Counted from the first letter of the stretch, positions 14,745 through 24,749 are shown. The stretch: DNA of 42,244 bases from Bacteroidota bacterium (GCA_022567305.1 JADFHF010000031.1:1-42244); one strand, 5' to 3'. The notes: generated by a model not told the origin, from the letters alone. Made by a program: numbers and translations.

Positions 14745-15559
14745 AATTTCTCGGTCTGGAGTCGCACGTCACCGGCGTGAAACGAATGAATCTCGGATTC
14801 TATTTCCATTTGTAAAGCTCCGGCTTCATCAACACCTCGTAGCACACCCTCGTATGAACGATCGGTATGAACATCGGTAAGTGTCATCCGCTCTCCTACA
14901 CCCTCCATTTCCTTCTGATAAAGAGTCGCAATGGATTCGGGCCTCTTTTCCAACGTTTCAAGAATCGATTCGAGTTTCCCGAGAAGATCAGCAAGGATTT
15001 GGCTGCGATCAACGGGCCTCCCGCAAGCGAGCATAATCGAGGTGGCGGTATTCTGTAAAGTGTCTGGAAAGTCAGTCTGATTCACGTTCAGACCTATACC
15101 CAAGATCACGAAGGACTCCGCCGGGTCAGTTCCGATCACAGATTCCAGCAGCATACCGCAGCACTTCTTACCGTCGACCAGTATATCGTTCGGCCATTTG
15201 ATCCGGGAAGAAACTGGATTACAATTCGAACGGATGGTGTCAAGAACGGCCAGACTTGCTGCCAACGTGATCAGACTATACTGTGCTGGACGGATTCCAG
15301 GACGGAGAATGACGGACACGGTCAAATTCAGGCCGGGTTCCGCGCTCCAGGTCCGGTCGTGACGCCCCCTTCCGGCGGTTTGGTGATCCGCGAAAACGAG
15401 CGCTCCGTGTGGAGCCCCGGCGTCCGCCCAAGCTCTCGCATGCGTATTGGTGGACGGGGATCGGTTCAACCAGCGGGTGGTCTGGCCCAACTCTTCCGTT
15501 GTAAGTGCCCCTTGGAATTGTATTCGGAGCTTCTTCAGGGCGTCTCGGTTACCACTCAT
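14741..15559 (-). CDS. birA: Biotin--[acetyl-CoA-carboxylase] ligase
   Basis: This 272-residue ligase carries SPSTNTHARAW, the biotinyl-AMP loop GRGRHDRTW (usual GRGRxGRxW, with the Gly replaced by Asp), IKWPNDILVDGKKCCGMLLE and GIGLNVNQTDFP. The C-terminal small domain includes YEGVLRGVDEAGALQMEIE. It attaches biotin to the carboxyl carrier protein (EC 6.3.4.15). There is no N-terminal helix-turn-helix, so it is a monofunctional ligase and not a repressor of biotin synthesis. It is translationally coupled to coaX. Confidence 0.93.
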   Translation of the reverse strand: MSGNRDALKKLRIQFQGALTTEELGQTTRWLNRSPSTNTHARAWADAGAPHGALVFADHQTAGRGRHDRTWSAEPGLNLTVSVILRPGIRPAQYSLITLAASLAVLDTIRSNCNPVSSRIKWPNDILVDGKKCCGMLLESVIGTDPAESFVILGIGLNVNQTDFPDTLQNTATSIMLACGRPVDRSQILADLLGKLESILETLEKRPESIATLYQKEMEGVGERMTLTDVHTDRSYEGVLRGVDEAGALQMEIESEIHSFHAGDVRLQTEKL

Positions 15560-15684
15560 GGGCGGCAGTGTCTGTCATATATTTAGGACGTTCGCATTAG
15601 CCAAGCGCGTTTATCGGCTAGTTTGACCCAGTGGTACAATTCTTGTCCGATTTTCGGGCGACGCGTAATAAGCCGTTCTTCTGG

Positions 15685-16413
15685 ATGAAAGGTAGATCAA
15701 CATATCGAATCAGACGATATCTAGCAGGGTTCTTTTTTGCCTTGCTCGTATTTGGTGGGACGGTCGATGCCTATGCTCAACGGCCCAGAAGGGCGCAACG
15801 AAGCATGCGGCCGCCTGAGCTGAACGTTCAATTCCACCGCGCCGAGACGGCATGGAAAAGTGGGAACAGCCTGCTCGAAGCGAAAGCCCGAATCGATCGC
15901 GTTATTCGGGCGTTGCCCGACGATCTGGAAGCTCGAAAGCTGAGAGCAGGCATTTTGCTGACGATGGGCAAGACCGACCGGGCCTTCCTCGATGCGCAAC
16001 GTGCTGTGCGGCTGGGCCCGGACGATGGAGAGGCTCATCTTCTTCTCTGCGAAACAGCTATTCGGACCGAACACACGGCGTTGGGTCAGACTGCCCTCAA
16101 ACGATCGGCAGATTTACTCATTGATCGACACGAACTACATATCCGACTTTCGAAGTGTGCCATTTTGCTGGAGCGGCTCGACGAGGCGGAAGCGTATGCG
16201 CGGATCGCTCTTGCAGCCGATGCCATGAATGCGGAGGCCTATCTCCAGTTGGCTCACGTGTTTTCGATCGTAAATCAAGACGAGAATGCCCTTACCGTGC
16301 TTCAACGGGGCTTGACTCGAGGTGTTGTCAAGCCGGCACAGCTGAGGCGTGACAAGCATTTCGAGGACCTGTTGAATGACCCTCGGCTCGCCACCTTTCT
16401 TCGAAAGAGGTAG
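15685..16413 (+). CDS. Secreted TPR-repeat protein
   Basis: From ATG 15685 the product has 242 residues with a Sec signal peptide (basic MKGRSTYRIRRY, hydrophobic AGFFFALLVFGG and a VDAYAQ cleavage region). Tetratricopeptide-like helical pairs follow: SLLEAKARIDRVIRALPDDL, LTMGKTDRAFLDAQRAVRLG, LLERLDEAEAYARIALAADA and FSIVNQDENALTVLQRGL. It is probably a periplasmic protein-interaction scaffold. The function is unknown. An upstream GTG at 15631 would put 18 residues in front of the signal peptide and is less likely. Confidence 0.75.
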   Translation: MKGRSTYRIRRYLAGFFFALLVFGGTVDAYAQRPRRAQRSMRPPELNVQFHRAETAWKSGNSLLEAKARIDRVIRALPDDLEARKLRAGILLTMGKTDRAFLDAQRAVRLGPDDGEAHLLLCETAIRTEHTALGQTALKRSADLLIDRHELHIRLSKCAILLERLDEAEAYARIALAADAMNAEAYLQLAHVFSIVNQDENALTVLQRGLTRGVVKPAQLRRDKHFEDLLNDPRLATFLRKR

Positions 16414-16427
16414 TCATCGAGCGGTAA

Positions 16428-17210
16428 TTACCGGTAGTCTGTGTAAGTCGACACGGTCCGAATTTTATACGTGCCTCTGAAAGGCATCTTTATGGTCGAC
16501 TCGAAGCGCGTATTGTTCGGTACAAACTCACCATCATCCGTGCGTCTCAAGTCGACATAGAACGCACTCTCCTCTCGAAAGAGCAGGCCCAGATCGATGC
16601 GCTCCAGGTAGATACCGACCAACGCGTTGGTCGACCGATCAATAAAATGACGAACAACTCGAATATTGAGGCCGTCCGCCAGATCAGGTTTAGCTCTCAC
16701 TTCTATGACGCGCGCCAGTCGGTCCCACATCAGGGTGTCCGGGAGAATCCGAAAACTGTACCGGTCGGTGTTTCGAGGATTCGTGTAACCGAGTTCATCT
16801 GGAAGCACATACGGAACCAGATCGACGGGGTCTACACTTTCGACATTTTCTGAGACGAATCGGTTGAAAAATCCGAAATCAAATGCGCCCGCCGAGTCCG
16901 TTCGTTCGACGGTCGATATCCGATCATTCGCGTGTCCCTCGATTTGAATTCGATACTCGTCGTATGCGATCAGGAAGTCCTCTTCGTCGTACTGTTCCGT
17001 TCGGACATATCGCTGATAGGCGTAGTTAGAAAGTCGATCGAAAGCATTCTCAAAGTCTGTACGATCGATCGCGTCGAGCACGGCAAGGACGGAGTCCTGA
17101 TGAGCCCGATCTTCATCTGAGAGCCCAGAAACCTCACGATTACCACAACCTGCAAGAGTCAGAAGCAGAAAAAATGGGTACAGGTAAACACGTTTTTGGG
17201 ATTCCAACAC
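16428..17210 (-). CDS. Predicted lipoprotein of unknown function
   Basis: A GTG start at 17210 gives 260 residues with a clear lipoprotein signal (YLYPFFLLLTLAGC, lipobox LAGC). The frame is open to ATG 17270, which would add 20 residues with three cysteines in front of the signal. The mature protein contains a helical region (DSVLAVLDAIDRTDFENAFD) and a beta-rich C-terminal half ending FRGTYKIRTVSTYTDYR. I recognise no family. It converges with the TPR gene. Confidence 0.7.
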   Translation of the reverse strand: MLESQKRVYLYPFFLLLTLAGCGNREVSGLSDEDRAHQDSVLAVLDAIDRTDFENAFDRLSNYAYQRYVRTEQYDEEDFLIAYDEYRIQIEGHANDRISTVERTDSAGAFDFGFFNRFVSENVESVDPVDLVPYVLPDELGYTNPRNTDRYSFRILPDTLMWDRLARVIEVRAKPDLADGLNIRVVRHFIDRSTNALVGIYLERIDLGLLFREESAFYVDLRRTDDGEFVPNNTRFESTIKMPFRGTYKIRTVSTYTDYR

Positions 17211-17294
17211 GGATCGAACAAATAGAATAGACGGGCAGTTAATGGGCGGCCCAAAGATACAACAAGCCAACTCTCAGGACTGAATCTCTTCCTC

Positions 17295-18134
17295 ATGCAA
17301 ACCGACGCATCACCGGATCTCGTCTTTTATGAAAGTGCTCTCGATGTGGCCGTATTGGCTGCCCGAATCGCAGGAAAGAAAATAAAGAAAGTTGCCGGAC
17401 ATATCAGACCCGAGATGATTCGCGAAAAGGGCGTTCACGACCTGGTCACGGACACCGATGAAGAGGCCCAACAGCTGATTGTCGATACGATTCTGAAAAC
17501 ATATCCAGAGCATCATATTCTTGCAGAGGAGAGCCCGGAAGCATCCCACCATGGGGCACAAGATGCCGAGTATCTGTGGATCATTGACCCGATCGACGGC
17601 ACCACAAATTTCACGCGAGGAATCCCTCCGTACGCGGTTTCGATCGCACTGAGTCACCATGGAGCGCTGGTCGTAGGAGTCGTTCTTGATGTGGCACACG
17701 GCGATATGTACACAGCCATCGCAGGCTGTGGACTTCAGATCAATGAAACGAGATGCGTGGTAAGCGAGATATCGGGGCTGTCCGAGGCGCTCATCACGAC
17801 CGGGTTCCCGTATCGGGCCTTTGGACATGTTGATCAGTACCTGTCTGTCCTCAAACGTTTCATGGAACGCGCACGAGGTGTACGAAGACCCGGCTCTGCG
17901 GCGGTTGATCTCGCATGGGTGGCCTGTGGGCGTTTCGATGGCTTTTTCGAAACCGGCCTAAAACCCTGGGATGTAGCGGCCGGCATCGTTCTCGTAAGAG
18001 AAGGAGGCGGTCGAATATCCGACTACCATGGCAATGCCGAACCGGGATTTGATCATCAAGTCGTGGCCTCCAACGGTCAAATTCACGAGGAAATGCTGGA
18101 TATCCTCGCTCCCATGCAGAATATTTACGAGTAA
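17295..18134 (+). CDS. suhB: Inositol monophosphatase family protein
   Basis: This 279-residue enzyme contains the lithium-sensitive phosphatase metal motifs: HDLVTDTDEEAQ, the EES motif in HILAEESPE, WIIDPIDGTTNFTRG and the C-terminal LKPWDVAAGIVLVREGGG. Members hydrolyse inositol phosphates and related sugar phosphates (EC 3.1.3.25) and some act in rRNA antitermination as SuhB. It lies about 8.5 kb outside the DIP island and on core chromosome, so a dedicated role in DIP synthesis is not implied, although it could release free inositol. Confidence 0.9.
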   Translation: MQTDASPDLVFYESALDVAVLAARIAGKKIKKVAGHIRPEMIREKGVHDLVTDTDEEAQQLIVDTILKTYPEHHILAEESPEASHHGAQDAEYLWIIDPIDGTTNFTRGIPPYAVSIALSHHGALVVGVVLDVAHGDMYTAIAGCGLQINETRCVVSEISGLSEALITTGFPYRAFGHVDQYLSVLKRFMERARGVRRPGSAAVDLAWVACGRFDGFFETGLKPWDVAAGIVLVREGGGRISDYHGNAEPGFDHQVVASNGQIHEEMLDILAPMQNIYE

Positions 18135-18167
18135 ATCGTTTCCCCCGCCAGCACACGCCGCCCACGA

Positions 18168-20633
18168 TCACGACCCCCCGAGCGGTTTTTCCAGGGCGAC
18201 CTCGCGAGGAGGCGCATTCTTGACGAACATCTCCAGCCAACGGTGGGTCTCCCAGATCGTATGCATCACCGATTCCCGTGCCCGGTACCCGTGACTCTCG
18301 TGAGGAAGCAGTACCAGCCGGGCCGTCTTTCCCATCCCTTTCAATGCATGATAGAATCGCTCACTTTGAATGGGGAACGTCCCGGAATTGTTATCCGCTA
18401 TACCATGAATCATCAGAATCGGTTCGTTCACTTTGTTCGCATTCATGAATGGCGACATGGCAAAATAAACTTCGGGGGCCTCCCAAAACGTCCTGGGCTC
18501 AGCCTGAAACCCGAACGGTGTCAACGACCGATTGTACGCTCCACTTCGGGCTATTCCGGCCCTGAATAGATCGGAATGAGCCAAAAGATTCGCTGTCATA
18601 AAGGCCCCGTACGAGTGCCCGCCGATCGCCACGCGATCCGGATCAACGACGCCACGCCGAACGCCCTCATCGATGGCCGCCCGAGCGTTCATGACCAACT
18701 GCTTGACGAATGTGTCGTTGGGCTCTTCATCGCCTTCCCCAATGATTGGCATGGAGGCGTTATTGATGACCGCATAGCCCTGCGTAACGAAAGGGATGGC
18801 GCCCGAGTAAGAAATACGCTTGAATCGATACGGAGAATCTGAAATCTGGCCCGCAGCACTCGCATCCTTGAACTCCCGTGGATAGGCCCAAACGTATGCA
18901 GGAAGTGGACCATCGGAAGCCGGTGAATACCCCGGGGGGAGATAGAGTGTGGCAGTCAATTGAACGCCGTCTTCTCTCTCATACACAATAAATTCCTTCT
19001 GGATCGCATCCAACTCCGGATAGGGATGTGGGAAATGTGTTACTTGCTCGAGGGACCCTGACTCCAAATTCCGGAGAAAAAAGTTAGCAGGTTCAGCGAC
19101 GGACTCACGGGACGTCAACAGGACCTTTTCCCCTTCACCGACCCAGCCAATCACTCTTTCGTAGAAGGGCGCCTGAGATCGAAACAGCTCGGTGATTTCG
19201 CCGGTACGGAGGTCCATTTTTCGAACAAACGGCCTGTTTCCTTCGGGTGAAGCACCGGTCCCCGTCAGAAAAATGGCGGTGCCGTTATCAGCCGTCTGAA
19301 TAACGCGCGTACCGCTCGGGGTCATTTTCATCATCGGAGAACCGGGATTGTTGTATCGATCTTCGTACGAAAAGTCGAAAACCACCTTTTGCCCATCGGC
19401 AGGATGGTCAGGGCTGATCTGATATACACGGGCACTGCGGGAGGCCCACCACGATTCGTTGACGAAAGCAAAACCGTCTGTACTCCAGCTGATACCTGCA
19501 TAGCGAAGGGGCAGGTCGGCGATTCGGATCGGATCAGCCACGAAGGGGGCGGACTGCATAAATACGGCGTCCCGCAAATCGGCCTCCGCCCGGGCATCGC
19601 CTCCGTCCTGTGCCTCGGTCCAGTAAAGCGTGGCATCCACATCGGGCCGCCAGGAAATGAATCTCATTCCTGTTGCGACGGATCCGATTCCGGTCGGGAT
19701 CTCTTCCTCCAACGGACGATCGACCATTTCAGCTACCAGCGTGCCGTCGGGCCTGCGTACTTCCACTCGGCTCGGAAAACGCCTGGAAGGAACGAGGTAC
19801 GAGAAAGGTCGATGCATCGTCTCTGTAAGAACGTACTGTCCATCCGGAGAGGGCGACGTTCGAGTGATCAAACCGCTGTAGAAAACGTCGAATGACCCGT
19901 CAACGCTCACAAGGAGGACTTCGCTCTCCACCAGGTAGGAAAAAAGGTCTGCTTCATACGGATTTGAAAGAAGGTCCTGATACGTACGGGCCGGCGCCAC
20001 CTTACCCATGTTTTCCTGGACGACGGGGGAAGAAGGCACAGCAGGCTCTTCCGGCGCATCTCCTCGGGTCGGACTGATCGTGCGGACCAGCAATTGTCTG
20101 CTGTTGGGCATCCAAACAACCGACCCGCCTAGAGCGACGTTTAGGCCGCGGTCAATCAGTTTCCTGGCTGAACCGGAGGATGCGTCTGCGAGATACAAAT
20201 CGATACTGGAATCCGTAGCGACTGCAAATGAGATATAAGCTCCATCGGGCGACCATGAAATGTTTGAAATTTTGGCATCTTCAGGAATTCCAGAAATTGA
20301 ATGGGTACCGGCCCCCGTTATCCCGGCGATGCTAAGCGAGGTATAGTAGCGAGCTCGTGACGGTCCGTTGTTACGCGGATTAATTCGCCGGCCGGCCAGC
20401 CGAAGTTCTGGTTGTGCAAGATCGCTGATGGATGGGAGCGTCCGGGGTGTCATCAAGAGAAGCCGCGAATCGTCCGGACTGACGCTGACACCGGGTGTCG
20501 CCGGCGCATCAACCAGTGCCGCAAGCACAGCCGGGGGCGTTTGATACCCATCTTGAGCGAATACCCCTGAAACAAACGAAGGTGTCAGAGAGACAAAAAA
20601 GCCAAGCAGAATAACACAGATTGCGCGCTTCAT
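18168..20633 (-). CDS. S9 family peptidase (S9D, glutamyl-endopeptidase-like)
   Basis: This 821-residue secreted serine peptidase starts with a Sec signal peptide (MKRAICVILLGFF through FAQ). A long beta-propeller-like region (about 30-540) with repeated SPDG and SWSPDGAYISF motifs precedes the alpha/beta-hydrolase domain. The nucleophile elbow is GGHSYGAFMTANLLAHS with Ser near residue 674, the acid is in HGIADNNSGTFP near 744, and the catalytic His is in PHESHGYR near 780. GHSYGAFMTANLLAH is characteristic of the S9D subfamily. It is probably periplasmic and cleaves peptides, perhaps for nutrition. It converges with suhB, leaving a 33-nt gap. Confidence 0.9.
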   Translation of the reverse strand: MKRAICVILLGFFVSLTPSFVSGVFAQDGYQTPPAVLAALVDAPATPGVSVSPDDSRLLLMTPRTLPSISDLAQPELRLAGRRINPRNNGPSRARYYTSLSIAGITGAGTHSISGIPEDAKISNISWSPDGAYISFAVATDSSIDLYLADASSGSARKLIDRGLNVALGGSVVWMPNSRQLLVRTISPTRGDAPEEPAVPSSPVVQENMGKVAPARTYQDLLSNPYEADLFSYLVESEVLLVSVDGSFDVFYSGLITRTSPSPDGQYVLTETMHRPFSYLVPSRRFPSRVEVRRPDGTLVAEMVDRPLEEEIPTGIGSVATGMRFISWRPDVDATLYWTEAQDGGDARAEADLRDAVFMQSAPFVADPIRIADLPLRYAGISWSTDGFAFVNESWWASRSARVYQISPDHPADGQKVVFDFSYEDRYNNPGSPMMKMTPSGTRVIQTADNGTAIFLTGTGASPEGNRPFVRKMDLRTGEITELFRSQAPFYERVIGWVGEGEKVLLTSRESVAEPANFFLRNLESGSLEQVTHFPHPYPELDAIQKEFIVYEREDGVQLTATLYLPPGYSPASDGPLPAYVWAYPREFKDASAAGQISDSPYRFKRISYSGAIPFVTQGYAVINNASMPIIGEGDEEPNDTFVKQLVMNARAAIDEGVRRGVVDPDRVAIGGHSYGAFMTANLLAHSDLFRAGIARSGAYNRSLTPFGFQAEPRTFWEAPEVYFAMSPFMNANKVNEPILMIHGIADNNSGTFPIQSERFYHALKGMGKTARLVLLPHESHGYRARESVMHTIWETHRWLEMFVKNAPPREVALEKPLGGS

Positions 20634-20814
20634 CAGACGTACCTAAATCGCATTTTGAATGGACGGGGACGAATATATACGGTCGTCAAGTTGATCTCGC
20701 AACTTTCCCGGATGCGATAGATAGTGCGCTACTCGAAGCGGGAGTAGTAGCGCCACAGATACCCTTTTGCTACTTTGCGCCTCCCGTAATGCCCCGAACC
20801 AGCGTACGACCCTC

Positions 20815-21639
20815 ATGGCATCGAATGGACGTCAAATTTTGGCAGGTAAAAGAGGAATCATTTTTGGCGCTTTAAACGAGAGCAGCCTCGCATGGCACAT
20901 AGCCGAAGCTGTCTACAGGGAGAGAGGCCGATTTCTGCTTTCTAACGCGCCTGTTGTCGAAAGGGCAAAAACCCTCGGTAAGCTCGCAGAAAAAACGGAA
21001 AGTCGCATCGTTTGGGCAGATGCCTCGAATTCTAAAGCGTTGGGCAATGTGATTTCAGAAGCGACGGACGAATTTGGATCGCTTGATTTCATCGTCCACT
21101 CGATCGGAATGGGCCTGAATGTGCGAAAAAACCGGCCGTATGAAGATTTGAATTACGAGTGGTACCACAAGACGCTCGACATTTCCGCAATGAGTCTTCA
21201 CCGGATTGTCCACGCCGCGCTCGAGGCCGATGCCATGAACGAGGGATCCTCGATTGTGGCGCTATCCTACATCGGAGCACAGAGGACTTTTTCGAAATAC
21301 TCTGAAATGGGAGATGCTAAAGCCCTCCTCGAGAGCATCGTACGCTCTTTCGGGTACCGCCTCGGAAAGAAGGGAATACGGATCAACACGATTTCTCAGA
21401 GCCCAACCCGAACGACTGCCGGTGTCGGAATAAAAGGATTTGATGCCTTGTTCGATTACACTCAGCGAATTGCCCCGCTCGGCAACGCCGATGCAGAAAG
21501 TTGTGCAGATTATACCGTTGCCATGCTATCTGACCTGACTCGCATGGTTACGATGCAGACGCTTTTTCATGATGGTGGCTTTAGCATGATGGGAATGTCG
21601 GACCAATTTATGGCCGATCTAGAGAGCGCTTTTTCATAG
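20815..21639 (+). CDS. fabI: Enoyl-[acyl-carrier-protein] reductase, Bacteroidota-type FabI
   Basis: From ATG 20815 the product has 274 residues; an ATG at 20767 would add 16 residues lacking the FabI fold. It reduces the trans-2-enoyl-ACP in the last step of each fatty-acid elongation cycle with NAD(P)H. GKRGIIFGALNESSLAWHIA is the cofactor-binding start, and the active site appears as Tyr152, Tyr162 (KYSEMGDAKALLES) and Lys169, with NTISQSPTRTTAG following. The HSIGMGLNVRK and DLNYEWYHKTLD blocks closely follow FabI of Bacteroidota rather than the E. coli form, which supports the taxonomic reading. Confidence 0.93.
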   Translation: MASNGRQILAGKRGIIFGALNESSLAWHIAEAVYRERGRFLLSNAPVVERAKTLGKLAEKTESRIVWADASNSKALGNVISEATDEFGSLDFIVHSIGMGLNVRKNRPYEDLNYEWYHKTLDISAMSLHRIVHAALEADAMNEGSSIVALSYIGAQRTFSKYSEMGDAKALLESIVRSFGYRLGKKGIRINTISQSPTRTTAGVGIKGFDALFDYTQRIAPLGNADAESCADYTVAMLSDLTRMVTMQTLFHDGGFSMMGMSDQFMADLESAFS

Positions 21640-21673
21640 CGCCATCTTCCGCGCTTCGTAGGCTGGCAAACGA

Positions 21674-22441
21674 ATGATCCGGCTCTTTATTTCTGATATC
21701 GACGGATGTCTGGCCACACCGTATCAGCCGTTCGAACTGGACAAACTTGCTGAGATCCGCCAGCTGGTTGAACAGGCCGGACTACCCGGCACTGACGATA
21801 TCGTCCCATCCTTCTCGATCTGTTCCGGCCGACCGTACACGTACGTTGAAGCGATGAGCCAGGTACTTGGTCTAACCACCCCCGTCCTGTTTGAGTCGGG
21901 GGCTGGAATGTTCGACCCCGTGGCGGCTCAGCGCACGTGGCACCCGGACGTAGACAAAACGACGTTGGAGGAAATTTCACACGTAAAATCATTCATGAAG
22001 AGACTGGCCAAAAACACCGTGATGATGGTTGATCTGGCCAAGCAGACGCAGGCGTCCGTGGTCGCGCCGGGACCGGAACCCATTGAAGCGATTTTCCGCG
22101 AAGTACAGGCGTTTGTTTCGCTTCGTCATCCGGGCCTGGAGACATTTCAGACACTCCACTCAGTCGATGTTCTCGCCCCTCACCTTACCAAACAAGCGGG
22201 GGTCCAGTGGCTCGCATCCTCGTTCGATCTTGATATTTCCGAGGTTGCCTTTATTGGAGACTCCGAAGGCGACCTGGGAGCCTTACAAGTCGTGGGCAGA
22301 TCCTATGCGCCATCGAATGCGAATATTATCGTCCGAGAAAAGGTCGACGTTGCGACAGTCGGTCCGGACGTGGTCGGCGTGATGGAGGCCTACCAAGAGG
22401 CCATTCAATTCAACCAGCAGACGAAACGCCCGGGAATATGA
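21674..22441 (+). CDS. HAD-superfamily phosphatase (IIB type)
   Basis: This 255-residue protein has HAD motif I FISDIDGCLATPYQPF (nucleophile Asp8, acid Asp10), motif II in FSICSGRP and motif IV in FIGDSEGDLGALQ, with a large cap between them. This is the Cof/sucrose-phosphatase/MPGP-like IIB arrangement. It probably dephosphorylates a sugar or sugar-glycerate phosphate, but the substrate cannot be read. It follows fabI after 34 nt in the same direction and precedes an L,D-transpeptidase gene. Confidence 0.85.
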   Translation: MIRLFISDIDGCLATPYQPFELDKLAEIRQLVEQAGLPGTDDIVPSFSICSGRPYTYVEAMSQVLGLTTPVLFESGAGMFDPVAAQRTWHPDVDKTTLEEISHVKSFMKRLAKNTVMMVDLAKQTQASVVAPGPEPIEAIFREVQAFVSLRHPGLETFQTLHSVDVLAPHLTKQAGVQWLASSFDLDISEVAFIGDSEGDLGALQVVGRSYAPSNANIIVREKVDVATVGPDVVGVMEAYQEAIQFNQQTKRPGI

Positions 22442-22484
22442 GCCGTAAGAGAGACATCGTTCAGAAACATGTCTTCGAATCGTC

Positions 22485-23234
22485 TTGCGAGCTCAGCTTT
22501 CAACCTTGTTCGGTATACTGATTTTCCTTGTCGGTGCGATCTCAGCCAGAGCTCAGCCTTTTGGCCCGGATCCAGCCCTGTATTACACGGTGGAGCACGG
22601 TATTACCATGTACAGTCCCGCTGATACCACGCGGCCGTACCTCCATTTGCGCTTTCGGGAGCAGGTGAATGTGATTGAGAAAGGGGTTGAATGGAGCCAG
22701 GTGCGGACCCTGGATGGGGCAAACGGGATGGTCCGGACGTCGCAGTTGTCCAACGTTTGGCTTCGTATATCAAAGGAGTCACAAACACTGTTTGTTTACA
22801 AGGGTGGGGCGTTGATTGCGCAATATCCGACCGATTTGGGGTACAACTTTTTTGCGGATAAGGAAAAACGGGGGGCCGCAGCCGAGCCAGACCACTGGCG
22901 GACTCCTGAGGGGGAGTTTTACGTCGTTTCTAAAAATCCGCAAAGTGAATTCTATCGAGCGCTCGTTCTTAATTATCCCAATGGCGAAGACGCGGAGCGA
23001 GGACGAGAGGCGGGACTGATTTCCGAGGCCGAATACGAAACCATCAAACAGGCCGATAAATTATTTCGAATGCCTCCGATGGGGACCCGACTCGGCGGGT
23101 GGATCGAGATACACGGTGACGGGACGGGTCGACGAGCAAACTGGACGCACGGCTGCATTGCCGTACTAAATGATGAAATCGATCGCTTGTGGGATTTGGT
23201 CGACGTAGGAACACCCGTTCTCATCGATACTTGA
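22485..23234 (+). CDS. L,D-transpeptidase with N-terminal SH3-like domain
   Basis: This 249-residue protein starts at a TTG (no in-frame ATG or GTG is available near it) with a signal peptide MRAQLSTLFGILIFLVGAIS ending ARAQ. An SH3-like segment (about 35-95, VEHGITMYSPADTTRPYLHL) precedes a YkuD catalytic domain with IHGDG and WTHGCIAVLNDEID, containing the catalytic Cys and His. It should form or remodel 3-3 peptidoglycan cross-links or anchor proteins in the periplasm. Confidence 0.88.
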   Translation: MRAQLSTLFGILIFLVGAISARAQPFGPDPALYYTVEHGITMYSPADTTRPYLHLRFREQVNVIEKGVEWSQVRTLDGANGMVRTSQLSNVWLRISKESQTLFVYKGGALIAQYPTDLGYNFFADKEKRGAAAEPDHWRTPEGEFYVVSKNPQSEFYRALVLNYPNGEDAERGREAGLISEAEYETIKQADKLFRMPPMGTRLGGWIEIHGDGTGRRANWTHGCIAVLNDEIDRLWDLVDVGTPVLIDT

Positions 23235-23274
23235 TCTTTGCCACCGTCTCAGATACTCCTTTTATCGGACCAGA

Positions 23275-24678
23275 GTGAATATGCACATGGCTAATCGAAT
23301 CGCTCTACTGCTGATCGCGCTGCCTTTACTGGCGGGGATGCAAGACGCCACCGAAACAAAAGAGGCGGTGCAAGAAAAGACACAGGAGGCTGCACCTCAG
23401 TCCGCGGCCCCCGTCTACGTGGTCCCGATCGAGGGCCCGATCGACAAGGGACTGGCCATGTACATCGATCGAGCGGTTTCGGACGCGGAGAACGCGGGTG
23501 CCGCCGTACTCCTCTTCCACATCGATACGTTCGGGGGGCTCGTCGACGCGGCCGACATGATCCGCACGACGATATTGGATACGGAAGTTCCGACGGTTGC
23601 CTTCATCGATCATAATGCCGCGTCAGCGGGTGCACTCATCTCGTACGCCGCCGAGACCATATTTATGTCTCCCGGATCGTCGATTGGGGCGGCGACCGTG
23701 GTTGAAGGAGTAGGCGGAGAGGCGGCGCCGGACAAATACCAGAGTTACATGCGGGGTCTTATGCGAGCCACGGCGGAAGCCAACGGGCGCGATCCACAAA
23801 TTGCGGAGGCCATGGTGGACGAAAACCTTGAGGTCCCGGGCGTCTCTCCAGCCGGTCAAGTACTCACGCTTTCGACGAGTGAGGCCGTATTGCATGGAGT
23901 CGCAGATGCCGAGATCGAAAATCTTGACGCTGTCATTGCCTATCTGGATTTGGAAGATGCACCCCGTGTCACGTATACAACCACTTTTCTCGAAAGAACC
24001 CTTCGCTTCTTCGGATCGCCGGTGGTTCAGTCCATTCTCATGTTGATGATGCTCGGCGGACTGTATTTCGAACTTCAGACTCCAGGAGTGGGCTTTCCGG
24101 GGCTAATGGCAGGACTTGGCGCCGCGCTTTTCTTTGGCCCACACTATATGCTCGGACTCGTGGAGAGTTGGGAAATCCTGTTGTTTATTGTCGGTGTCGG
24201 ACTCCTGCTCGTTGAAATATTTATACTTCCCGGGTTCGGTGTGGCCGGAATTTCAGGATTGTTACTCATCGTCGCCTCGTTGGCGGTCGCACTCATTGGC
24301 AACATTGCATTTTCGTTTCCTCCGATGGAGATGATCTCGTCGGCCATCTGGACGCTGGCCATCACGATGGTCCTTCTGGTTGTCCTCGGTTTTACGTTGG
24401 CAAAGTATGCCCCTCGGTCGAGTCACTTGAGCCAGCTGGTCCTTTCTCCGGAGTTGTCGAGTGAAAAAGGCTTCACTGCGGCCGAATCAAGAACTCATCT
24501 TGAGGGCATGACCGGTCGAGCCATCAACGCCCTCAGACCAGCCGGATCTGCCGAAATCGGTGACCAAAGAATTGATGTTATCACTTCGGGAGAGTACATC
24601 GAGGCCGGTACGGAAATTCGCGTTGTGAGCGTTCGGGGCAGTCGCGTGGAGGTTCGCGAGGTGCGGCCGCCGGCGTAG
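23275..24678 (+). CDS. NfeD-family membrane serine protease (ClpP-like plus NfeD domain)
   Basis: This 467-residue long-form NfeD protein has a signal sequence (MNMHMANRIALLLIALPLLA), then a ClpP-class protease domain (about 45-235) with a probable Ser117/Lys154 dyad (NAASAGALIS; APDKYQSYM). Four or five transmembrane helices (about 245-385) and a C-terminal OB-fold NfeD domain (GRAINALRPAGSAEIGDQRI) follow. Such proteases work with SPFH/flotillin-like membrane proteins in quality control. Starts are possible at GTG 23275 or ATG 23281. A short NfeD gene follows after 71 nt. Confidence 0.92.
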   Translation: MNMHMANRIALLLIALPLLAGMQDATETKEAVQEKTQEAAPQSAAPVYVVPIEGPIDKGLAMYIDRAVSDAENAGAAVLLFHIDTFGGLVDAADMIRTTILDTEVPTVAFIDHNAASAGALISYAAETIFMSPGSSIGAATVVEGVGGEAAPDKYQSYMRGLMRATAEANGRDPQIAEAMVDENLEVPGVSPAGQVLTLSTSEAVLHGVADAEIENLDAVIAYLDLEDAPRVTYTTTFLERTLRFFGSPVVQSILMLMMLGGLYFELQTPGVGFPGLMAGLGAALFFGPHYMLGLVESWEILLFIVGVGLLLVEIFILPGFGVAGISGLLLIVASLAVALIGNIAFSFPPMEMISSAIWTLAITMVLLVVLGFTLAKYAPRSSHLSQLVLSPELSSEKGFTAAESRTHLEGMTGRAINALRPAGSAEIGDQRIDVITSGEYIEAGTEIRVVSVRGSRVEVREVRPPA

Positions 24679-24749
24679 AGGCCCGAAACATCTGATCGAT
24701 TTGTCGTAAACTCCCACCACTTTACCAATATTGGCTCCCGGCAATCCCC

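Noticed and set aside
17295-18134. suhB as a dedicated member of the DIP pathway
   Set aside because: It is far outside the island, in core chromosome, and the family is generic; no sequence evidence links it to DIP.
21674-22441. HAD protein as mannosyl-3-phosphoglycerate phosphatase
   Set aside because: The HAD IIB type fits, but there is no mannosylglycerate synthase gene nearby and substrate residues cannot be read.
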